This document shows positions 1 to 5,706 of a stretch of DNA of 14,493 nt, piece after piece. The notes beneath the pieces are model-generated. The model saw only the letters and a program-made list of their open reading frames with translations. It did not search any database and was not told the origin of the DNA. Position numbers and translations under genes: made by a program. The DNA is taken from positions 1 to 14,493 of the forward strand of contig DQSX01000114.1 in assembly GCA_015663065.1 (NCBI GenBank), read 5' to 3'. Within the stretch, counting starts at the first letter, position 1; every line of letters starts with the position of its first letter. The stretch is from Sulfurovum sp. (GTDB taxonomy: Bacteria > Campylobacterota > Campylobacteria > Campylobacterales > Sulfurovaceae).

Positions 1-219
1 ATCCTCACCGTAAGAGCGAAGATCTTCTCCCACACTCACACGTAAGTCAGGCAGTACAAAAGTATCATAACCCAGCAAAACTGCTACATCACGTATCTGT
101 AGTACTTCTTTGTCATCATTACAGATGAGCAGTTTGGCTTCGACAGGCTCAGCCACCGCTCCCTGAGTATGCCGAAGGGTTAACGTTTCTAGGTATTCGT
201 ATATATTACTTTGGTACAT
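1..219 (-). CDS. mfd: Mfd transcription-repair coupling factor, N-terminal fragment (cut by window edge)
   Basis: An open frame starts at ATG 219-217 and runs off the left edge, so only the first 73 residues are visible. After an opening MYQSNIYEYLETL, residues 29-73 read KLLICNDDKEVLQIRDVAVLLGYD, then FVLPDLRVSVGEDLRSYGED. This looks like the first domain of campylobacterotal Mfd, the ATPase that removes stalled RNA polymerase and recruits UvrA. The mfd-folC-lptE-leuS order supports the call, because I recall the same block in Campylobacter. An AAAGAGAG stretch just upstream is a modest ribosome binding site. Residues 15-28 (LRHTQGAVAEPVEA) are encoded by a copy of the palindromic element described at 138-177, so the N terminus carries a repeat-derived insert. 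No helicase motif is visible, so the name rests on N-terminal resemblance and context. Confidence 0.72.
   Translation of the reverse strand, partial: MYQSNIYEYLETLTLRHTQGAVAEPVEAKLLICNDDKEVLQIRDVAVLLGYDTFVLPDLRVSVGEDLRSYGED
138..177. repeat. Palindromic element, copy 1 (inside mfd)
   Basis: The arms are CTTCGACAGGCTCAG (138-152) and CTGAGTATGCCGAAG (163-177), with a 10-nt spacer; they pair with three mismatches. On the mfd strand the element begins exactly at a codon boundary (codon 15) and is read LRHTQGAVAEPVEA without a stop. The 40-nt length and the frame are the same as for the copy inside dxs. Confidence 0.85.
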
Positions 220-273
220 GTTCTCTCTTTTTTATACATTTTCTTTTTTCTGGAACTCTGGATCTCAGGCTTA

Positions 274-1488
274 TCACTTGTCCTCAAACGAGTTTGAGGT
301 TCCTATAGATTTTAAAAATGCCTCTACCGTATAAAATGACCCAAAAACCAGATAGTTTTCATCATCTTCTATGTTATTGTTAAAATGGGTATAGGGCAAA
401 CCTACTGTTTCAAGCGCTTTTTCAATCTCAGTTAACGTCGTTGCACGTTGGGAATCAATGGCTATGATCTCAACACGCTTGACTTTTGGTTTCAAAATAC
501 GCAAAACTTCTTCATAGTCTTTGTCATCCAGAGAGTTGTAAATAAGTACTACCTTTTCATTTAATGCTTCTTCGATGGCTTTGGCTGCCAAAGGATTATG
601 TCCTACATCGATGCGAATATTCTCTGTTAAGGCATAAAAACGTCCAAAGAGTTCTAAACCCATCAAATCATTTATATGATAGTGAATATCCAATATATCA
701 AGTGCTTCCAAGGCTACCATTGCATTGTCAATGAGATAGTCACCCCAACCTTTGACTTTGGCCACTTCGACAAGCTCAGTGAACATCGTCCCTGCTTTCA
801 TAGTAGTCGGCTCCTGAGCCTGTCGAAGAACTGCACCTTTCTCTAACGCAATTTCTTTAGCTACCTCAAACACTTCAACATACACCTGAGGCGCCAGTAA
901 CACTTGTTTCTGAATACTGCGTATTTTCGTTGCAGCAATCTCTTCAATACTCTCACCCAAAAAAGCCTGATGGTCTATGCCTATGGGGGTAATAACACTT
1001 AACTCTTTGTCACAAACATTGGTCGCATCAAATTCTCCGCCCAACCCTGCTTCCAGAACCATCAGGTCACAGTTTTCAAAGACCACAAAAGCCAGCAGTG
1101 TCGTATATTCAAAATAAGAGAGTGCATCAGCCATCTCTTTGCCTAAGATAGCAAAAAGTTTTTGATGTGCCTCTTCCAATACCGCATCCGAAGCATCTTC
1201 ACCATCCAACCAGAGTCGTTCATTAAATTTAAGAATATGCGGAGAGCTGTAATGTCCTACAGACAAGTGCTTGGTGGGTAGTGGGTAGTGGGTAGTGTTT
1301 GTGTATGCAAGGTAAGCGATCATACGACCTGTTGAACCTTTGCCATTTGTCCCTACAATATGCACCGTTTCTGGATGATCAATATGAGACTTTAGTCTAT
1401 CATAGGCATGATGCACCCGTTCATGGTTTATCTCTTTATAATAAAGCGGTTTAGTCTCTAAAAAGTGCTTTAGCTTCTCTCTACACAC
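274..1488 (-). CDS. folC: FolC, dihydrofolate synthase / folylpolyglutamate synthase
   Basis: This is a cytoplasmic Mur-ligase-type enzyme that joins glutamate to dihydropteroate and lengthens the folate glutamate tail, using ATP. The P-loop GTNGKGS is at residues 46-52. SSPHILKFNERLW (81-93), LEAGLGGEFDATN (145-157) and ITPIGIDHQAFLG (166-178) are family motifs. The C-terminal domain carries the conserved DVGHNPLAA (294-302). At 404 residues the length is normal. The start is a GTG at 1488-1486: an in-frame TAG lies three codons upstream and no ATG exists near the N terminus. That GTG lies inside a heptamer repeat array. Two more repeats are read through in frame: a heptamer tract (about residues 63-71) and a palindromic element (residues 221-241, LRQAQEP...TELVEV) at the junction towards the C-terminal domain. 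The last residues come from a short palindrome. The stop is TGA, 54 nt before mfd. Confidence 0.93.
   Translation of the reverse strand: MCREKLKHFLETKPLYYKEINHERVHHAYDRLKSHIDHPETVHIVGTNGKGSTGRMIAYLAYTNTTHYPLPTKHLSVGHYSSPHILKFNERLWLDGEDASDAVLEEAHQKLFAILGKEMADALSYFEYTTLLAFVVFENCDLMVLEAGLGGEFDATNVCDKELSVITPIGIDHQAFLGESIEEIAATKIRSIQKQVLLAPQVYVEVFEVAKEIALEKGAVLRQAQEPTTMKAGTMFTELVEVAKVKGWGDYLIDNAMVALEALDILDIHYHINDLMGLELFGRFYALTENIRIDVGHNPLAAKAIEEALNEKVVLIYNSLDDKDYEEVLRILKPKVKRVEIIAIDSQRATTLTEIEKALETVGLPYTHFNNNIEDDENYLVFGSFYTVEAFLKSIGTSNSFEDK
282..299. repeat. Short perfect palindrome at the 3' end of folC
   Basis: CCTCAAAC-GA-GTTTGAGG has 8-bp arms with no mismatch. It encodes part of the FolC tail (TSNSFED), just before the TGA stop. 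The core AAACnnGTTT is shared with the palindrome at 7626-7641, but the outer stem bases differ. It could form a small hairpin near the message end; there is no clear T-tract. Confidence 0.6.
765..828. repeat. Palindromic element, copy 2 (inside folC)
   Basis: The arms are CTTCGACAAGCTCAG (765-779) and CTGAGCCTGTCGAAG (814-828), with one mismatch and a 34-nt spacer. On the folC strand the element starts at a codon boundary (codon 221) and encodes LRQAQEP at one end and TELVEV at the other. The spacer is longer than in the 40-nt copies, and total length is not a multiple of three (64 nt), yet the frame stays open. Confidence 0.88.
1274..1301. repeat. Heptamer array inside folC (TAGTGGG type)
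   Basis: On the plus strand the tract reads as four units with consensus TAGTGGG (TGGTGGG, two TAGTGGG, TAGTGTT). On the coding strand it reads as repeated CCCACTA, which is free of stops, and encodes THYPLPT just after the P-loop helix. The unit is seven bases, so gain or loss of one unit would shift the folC frame. Confidence 0.85.
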
Positions 1489-1511
1489 TACTCTCTACCC
1501 ACTACACACTA
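1477..1511. repeat. Heptamer array between lptE and folC
   Basis: On the minus strand, 35 nt divide exactly into five heptamers of the form TAGNGNG (two TAGTGTG, one TAGTGGG, two TAGAGAG). The array fills the lptE-folC gap and reaches into folC. The GTG start codon of folC (1488-1486) lies inside the fourth unit. The orientation is opposite to the tract inside folC. Confidence 0.82.
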
Positions 1512-1516
1512 TTTCA

Positions 1517-2062
1517 TTATTGTGCTGATTTTGCAGAAACATAGGCCAGGAATTCATCCAGTGATTTTTCCAGGCCTAGACGGATCGCTTCTATTTTCAC
1601 TGTAGAAGAGCCAACAGAACCTGCCTGAATGTCTGATTCAAATATGCTAGAGACATTTTTCTTTATCCTTCCCTTTTTGGTCATCATGTCAAAATTCACT
1701 CTGACATTGACACGGTAACGTGTAACATACCCGTTTTCATAAGTAAGTGGCGTAAATGTTGTTCCAGAATAAGCAATACGAATGGAAGAGCCGGCCTGCT
1801 CTTTGGAAGTGACCCTGCCTTTGAACCTTGTATAGACCAAACGGTTCATTTCATCTTTCACAAACGGTGCATTTTCAGGTTCAGCCCTGTCAACAATCAC
1901 CTCTACATAAATGTTATCATCAAAAGTCTTTTTGATGATTTGAGATGAGGGTTTGTAGCCGCAGGCAGTAATCATGACAACTGTCATGATAGTAAGTAGC
2001 GGGTAGCGGGTAGCGGGTAGAAGTTGTTTAAATATAATTAATAAATTTCGTATTTGATTCAA
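1517..2062 (-). CDS. lptE: LptE-like LPS-assembly lipoprotein
   Basis: This is probably the outer-membrane lipoprotein that plugs and supports the LptD channel delivering lipopolysaccharide to the cell surface. There are 181 residues, with lipobox ITAC at 31-34 (lipidated Cys34) followed by GYKPSS, the usual start of mature LptE. The start is TTG at 2062-2060, supported by AAGGA at 2073-2069 with a 6-nt spacer. The signal peptide is unusual: 33 residues, with LPATRYPL in its middle encoded by a heptamer array (1997-2020). Starting instead at the internal ATG would leave only eight residues before the cysteine, too few for export. Its place between folC and leuS fits the gene order I recall in Campylobacter. 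Sequence identity in this family is low, so the name leans on lipobox, size and neighbours. Confidence 0.78.
   Translation of the reverse strand: MNQIRNLLIIFKQLLPATRYPLLTIMTVVMITACGYKPSSQIIKKTFDDNIYVEVIVDRAEPENAPFVKDEMNRLVYTRFKGRVTSKEQAGSSIRIAYSGTTFTPLTYENGYVTRYRVNVRVNFDMMTKKGRIKKNVSSIFESDIQAGSVGSSTVKIEAIRLGLEKSLDEFLAYVSAKSAQ
1997..2020. repeat. Heptamer array inside the lptE signal-peptide region
   Basis: Three perfect TAGCGGG units plus a TAG remnant lie on the plus strand. On the lptE strand this is read as CCCGCTA repeats without stops and encodes about LPATRYPL, upstream of the lipobox. It has the same 24-nt length and orientation as the perfect part of the tract in folC. Confidence 0.87.
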
Positions 2063-2093
2063 TCTGTTTCCTTGTTAATAAGTTTTACTTCTA

Positions 2094-2121
2094 AATTCTA
2101 CATACTACTCGCTGCGCACTA
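2094..2121. repeat. Degenerate heptamer array between leuS and lptE
   Basis: On the minus strand the 28 nt divide into TAGTGCG, CAGCGAG, TAGTATG and TAGAATT, a decayed version of the same heptamer. The TAG of the first unit (2121-2119) is the leuS stop codon. The orientation matches the lptE-folC array and is opposite to the tract inside lptE. Confidence 0.55.
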
Positions 2122-4560
2122 ATTTGGCTTTACAGCCAAATTCACCAGCTTATTGGGGACAACGATCTCTTTCATGATCTGCATACCTTCAAGCCACTTT
2201 GCACCGGCCTCTTTGGCGGCAGTTAAGATCTCATCGTTACCTGCAGATGGACTCACTTCGATCTCAGTACGCTTTTTCCCGCCTATCATGACCACATACA
2301 AAATACTCTCCTGAACAAATACTTCTTCTTTCACTTCCAATATCGCACCCAGGTTTTCTCTGTTGAATAATACTTCAGAAAGTTCTGTCGTCACATGGGG
2401 GATGATCGGTTCAAGAAGGTTCAGCATAATATACAACCCTTCTGTCCATACCTCAGCATTGTCTTGTTTATCCAATGCATTGAGTGCTTCCATACAGGCT
2501 GCGATGAGGGTATTGAAAGCAAAGGTCTTTTCATAGACATCCGTTGATTTCTGTAACGCTTCATAGACTTTCACGCGTGCCATTTTGGCTTCTTTGCTCA
2601 AAGTACTCTGATCGATATCCGGCAGTACATTACCTGAGACTTTCTCTTTTCTGTCATAAAGTTTTTTGATGAACCTGAAAGCACCCTCAACTGCAGAATC
2701 ATTCCACTCTAACTCTTTTGCCGGAGGGGCAGCAAAAAGTGTAAAGAGTCTTGCTGTATCTGCACCGTATTTCTCAACCAAAGCATCAGGGTCAACGGTA
2801 TTGCCTTTAGACTTGGACATCTTTGCTCCATCCATCAGTACCATTCCCTGTGTTAGAAGGTTTTCAAACGGTTCTGTGATGTTATGATAGCCGAGATCAC
2901 GCAGTACTTTTGTAAAGAAACGTGCATACAGAAGGTGAAGAATGGCATGTTCTATACCACCAATGTACTGGTCTACTCCCAGCCAGTAATTTGCATCTTC
3001 TTTATCTATGCCTGTCTCATTCCATTTTTTCGGATTGGTCGCATAACGGAACTGGTACCAGCTTGACTGTACAAAAGTATCAAGCGTATCGGTTTCACGA
3101 ATCGCATCTTTTCCACAGCTTGGACAGGCACAGTTTTTCCAAGTCGGGTGTTTCTCAAGCGGGTTTCCCTCACCGGTAATCTCCACATCTTCAGGCAATG
3201 CAATAGGAAGGTTTTCCACTTTCTCAGGCACAAGTCCACAGGCGTCACAATGCACAAAAGGGATCGGTGCTCCCCAGTAACGCTGACGGGAGATCCCCCA
3301 GTTTCTAAGTTTATAGTTTGTCGTACCCTTACCCGCACCTATCTCTTCAAACATCGCAATGATCTTTGCCTGGGCAGGGTAGTTCTTAAGTCCTGTAAAA
3401 GCAGCAGAATCTACAAGTTCCCCCTCTGACGTATAAGGCAATGCTTCACCACCGGAGATCACTCTTTTGATCGGAAGGTCATACTTTGTAGCAAATTCAA
3501 AATCCCGCTCATCATGTGCAGGCACAGCCATCACTGCACCGCCACCGTAAGAGGCAAGTACAAAGTTCGCTGTCCATACCGGTATCTCTTCCCCTGTAAG
3601 CGGGTGAATAACCGTAATACCAAGGTCATAGCCCTCTTTGCCCTCTTTGGCTCTTTCTATCTCAGTCATATTGCTGATCGTCATGATCTTGTCAATGGTT
3701 TTGGCATCTAAAAGATCATTTTCCATAAGATATTTTGTAATAAGATGTTCCGCAGCCAATGCAGAATAGGTCACACCATAAATAGTGTCCGGGCGTGTGG
3801 TAAAAACCGTGTATTTATCAAAGTTTCCACCCAGTTTTTCTTTGCTTGAAGGACTGAGTTCAAACTCAAACTCAAGCCCCTGAGATTTTCCTATCCAGTT
3901 ACTTTGCATGGTCAGTACCTGAGAAGGCCATTTACCTTCAAGATCTTTCAGATCATCCAAAAGATCATCTGCATATTTGATGATGTCCAGGTAATATCCA
4001 GGCATCTCTTTAAGTTGTACTTCATTGTCACAACGCCAGCAGCACCCCTCTTCTACCTGTTCATTTGCCAAAACAGTATGACACTCTTCACACCAGTTTA
4101 CCGTAGTCGATTCACGGTAAAGCAGTTTCTCTTCAAACATCTTAATGATGAACTCCTGCTCCCACTTGGTGTAGAGTTCATCACAAGTTGCGAATTCACG
4201 TGTTTTTGAAAAAGAGAGTCCCAGGGTATTAAGCTCTTTTCTCATATAATCAATGTTCGCATAGGTCCACTCTTTAGGGTGACGTCCGTGTTTGATGGCA
4301 GCATTTTCAGCAGGCATACCAAAAGCATCCCAGCCTATAGGATGCAGTACGTTAAAGTCCTGTTTTCTGTAATAACGTGCAAAGGCATCACCGATAGCAT
4401 AGTTTCTTACATGTCCCATATGTAAACGTCCGCTTGGAAAAGGGAACATACTTAAAATATATTTTTTCTTTTGCTCATAAGAATCTGAAGGTTCAAAAGC
4501 CTTCTCATCATCCCATTTTTTCTGCCATTTGGCTTCAATCTCATTTGGATTGTAACTCAT
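2119..4560 (-). CDS. leuS: Leucyl-tRNA synthetase
   Basis: This class I aminoacyl-tRNA synthetase charges tRNA-Leu in the cytoplasm. It has 813 residues, a normal bacterial length. The ATP-binding HIGH-type motif is HMGH (47-50), preceded by FPFPSGRL. KMSKS is intact at 580-584. Between them lies the CP1 editing domain, with TTRPDT (254-259) and GGGAVMAVPAHDERD (339-353), which removes mischarged amino acids. Two cysteine-rich knuckles, C157/C160/C174/C177 and C438/C441/C479/C482, look like zinc sites. The start is ATG 4560-4558, with a poor Shine-Dalgarno (GCGAGA). A TATAAT lies about 40 nt upstream. The TAG stop coincides with a heptamer repeat unit. lptE begins 56 nt downstream, so the two are probably co-transcribed. 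The large overlapping frames on both strands here are shadows. Confidence 0.97.
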   Translation of the reverse strand: MSYNPNEIEAKWQKKWDDEKAFEPSDSYEQKKKYILSMFPFPSGRLHMGHVRNYAIGDAFARYYRKQDFNVLHPIGWDAFGMPAENAAIKHGRHPKEWTYANIDYMRKELNTLGLSFSKTREFATCDELYTKWEQEFIIKMFEEKLLYRESTTVNWCEECHTVLANEQVEEGCCWRCDNEVQLKEMPGYYLDIIKYADDLLDDLKDLEGKWPSQVLTMQSNWIGKSQGLEFEFELSPSSKEKLGGNFDKYTVFTTRPDTIYGVTYSALAAEHLITKYLMENDLLDAKTIDKIMTISNMTEIERAKEGKEGYDLGITVIHPLTGEEIPVWTANFVLASYGGGAVMAVPAHDERDFEFATKYDLPIKRVISGGEALPYTSEGELVDSAAFTGLKNYPAQAKIIAMFEEIGAGKGTTNYKLRNWGISRQRYWGAPIPFVHCDACGLVPEKVENLPIALPEDVEITGEGNPLEKHPTWKNCACPSCGKDAIRETDTLDTFVQSSWYQFRYATNPKKWNETGIDKEDANYWLGVDQYIGGIEHAILHLLYARFFTKVLRDLGYHNITEPFENLLTQGMVLMDGAKMSKSKGNTVDPDALVEKYGADTARLFTLFAAPPAKELEWNDSAVEGAFRFIKKLYDRKEKVSGNVLPDIDQSTLSKEAKMARVKVYEALQKSTDVYEKTFAFNTLIAACMEALNALDKQDNAEVWTEGLYIMLNLLEPIIPHVTTELSEVLFNRENLGAILEVKEEVFVQESILYVVMIGGKKRTEIEVSPSAGNDEILTAAKEAGAKWLEGMQIMKEIVVPNKLVNLAVKPN

Positions 4561-4598
4561 GTGTATCTCGCTTATTTTATGATTGTTTTCTTGGAAGG

Positions 4599-4604
4599 AT
4601 TATA
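4599..4604 (-). promoter_or_regulatory. Probable -10 box for leuS
   Basis: TATAAT on the minus strand lies about 38 nt upstream of the leuS ATG, between the hairpin repeat and the gene. A recognisable -35 box is absent, as is usual in this group. Confidence 0.5.
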
Positions 4605-4627
4605 TCTAAGATGGGGTTAATAGATGT

Positions 4628-4706
4628 TGTAGGGTGGTGCTTTTAAGCCCACCAAGATAGAAAATATTTATTTAAATGGTGGGCATAAATGCACCACCCT
4701 ACGACA
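4628..4706. repeat. REP/BIME-like long inverted repeat between metallopeptidase and leuS
   Basis: The arms (4628-4653 and 4677-4702) pair over 26 bp with two mismatches, around a 23-nt AT-rich loop. Each arm contains GTAGGGTGGTGC, then GCCCACCA, and can fold into its own small hairpin, giving a pair of REP-like units in opposite directions. It starts 5 nt after the stop codon of the metallopeptidase, so it may also act as its terminator. Similar GTAGGGTGGGC...GCCCACC repeats are, from memory, widespread in bacterial genomes. Confidence 0.85.
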
Positions 4707-4711
4707 AATTA

Positions 4712-5599
4712 TTATTTGAAGGTATTACACTGTCTCAGGTCGCCAGAGACAAATCCACGTTTAAACCAGCTTACACGCTGTTGTGAGCTGCCGTGTGTAA
4801 AGCCGTCCGGTCTTACTCTCTGACCTGCCTGCTTTTGCAAAGTATCATCACCAATGGAGGAAGCAGCGTGTAATGCTTCTTCTATATCTCCAGGTTCAAG
4901 CATTTTAAACTTCTTTTGTGCATGATGTGCCCAGGCTCCCGCATAACAGTCTGCCTGAAGTTCTACCTTGACTTGCAGAGCATTTGATTTGGCAGCTTGA
5001 CCTCCCCAGCTCTGTTTGGCTCTCTGTACTTTGTCCAGAGTGCCTTCAAGATCCTGAATATGGTGCCCGATCTCATGTGCCAATACATACGCCTGTGCAA
5101 AATCTCCCGGAGAGCTGTGTCTATTGGCCAATTCATCAAAAAAACCAAGATCCAGATAGACTTTTTTGTCAGCAGGACAGTAGAATGGACCCATCTGTGA
5201 CTGTGCTGATCCACAACCACTTCTTGTAGCACCTCTGTAAAGCACCATGGTCGGCTTTGTATAATGCATGCCATATTCTGCCAACGTTTCTGTCCAGACA
5301 TCTTCTGTACTTTTCAAAACTTTAGAAATAAATACTTTTCGATTTTCATCTTCTACTTTATTGACCGGTTGAGAAGAAGCACCACCCATCCCTATGAGTG
5401 CCAAAGGGTTATATCCCATCATATAGGCACCAACACCGGCAGCTATGAGCACCATACCAAATTTTGATTTGAGCAAAGGCTTGACTATAGGCCACAAGAT
5501 CATCATCGTCTGCATCGACGGCATTCCGCCTCCGCTTTTTCCTGTACTTGCTCTCCTGTCGTCTACATTTCGGCTTTCTTCTTCATCATCCATACGCAT
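4712..5599 (-). CDS. Neutral zinc metallopeptidase, YpfJ family (Zn_peptidase, PF04228 type)
   Basis: This is a predicted membrane-anchored zinc protease of unknown substrate. It has 295 residues. The opening MRMDDEEESRNVDDRR is the family's characteristic N terminus. A basic, Gly-rich stretch follows, then a hydrophobic segment at about 47-70 that should span the inner membrane. The catalytic HEIGHH is at 175-180 (HExxH with Glu176), followed by IQDLEG. ELQADCYAGAWAHHAQ supplies the probable third metal ligand. The ending GDLRQCNTF is also typical. The start at 5599 is set by AAGGA, 7 nt upstream. It has its own promoter, divergent from dnaX, and is followed by the hairpin repeat, so it is probably transcribed alone. 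Family membership is strong; physiological role is not known to me. Confidence 0.92.
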   Translation of the reverse strand: MRMDDEEESRNVDDRRASTGKSGGGMPSMQTMMILWPIVKPLLKSKFGMVLIAAGVGAYMMGYNPLALIGMGGASSQPVNKVEDENRKVFISKVLKSTEDVWTETLAEYGMHYTKPTMVLYRGATRSGCGSAQSQMGPFYCPADKKVYLDLGFFDELANRHSSPGDFAQAYVLAHEIGHHIQDLEGTLDKVQRAKQSWGGQAAKSNALQVKVELQADCYAGAWAHHAQKKFKMLEPGDIEEALHAASSIGDDTLQKQAGQRVRPDGFTHGSSQQRVSWFKRGFVSGDLRQCNTFK

Positions 5600-5644
5600 A
5601 AGTGATCCTTTTTAAATAAGCGATATATAATTTTTATTTATCCA

Positions 5645-5667
5645 ATTATACCAACCAAAAGTAAAAA
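5645..5667 (-). promoter_or_regulatory. Sigma-70-type promoter of the metallopeptidase gene
   Basis: The minus strand reads TTTTTACTTTTGGTATAAT, a T-rich periodic stretch and a perfect -10 box. This is the housekeeping promoter form of Campylobacter and Helicobacter, which lacks a -35. The -10 lies about 45 nt upstream of the ATG. On the plus strand of the same gap, TACAAT at 5673-5678 and TATAAT at 5626-5631 are weaker candidates for dnaX. Confidence 0.65.
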
Positions 5668-5706
5668 TCCACTACAATAACAACAAGAAAAATTGAGGAG
5701 TTTTGG

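Noticed and set aside
1956..1985. Internal ATG as the LptE start (MTVVMITAC)
   Set aside because: It would leave only eight residues before the lipobox cysteine, too short for export, while the TTG at 2062 has a well-spaced AAGGA.
1274..2121. Heptamer arrays as a CRISPR array
   Set aside because: Units are 7 nt and contiguous with no unique spacers, and no cas gene is present.
3006..3338. A 110-residue frame within leuS on the same strand
   Set aside because: It overlaps the conserved LeuRS catalytic region in another frame, has odd composition and no ribosome site; it is a shadow.
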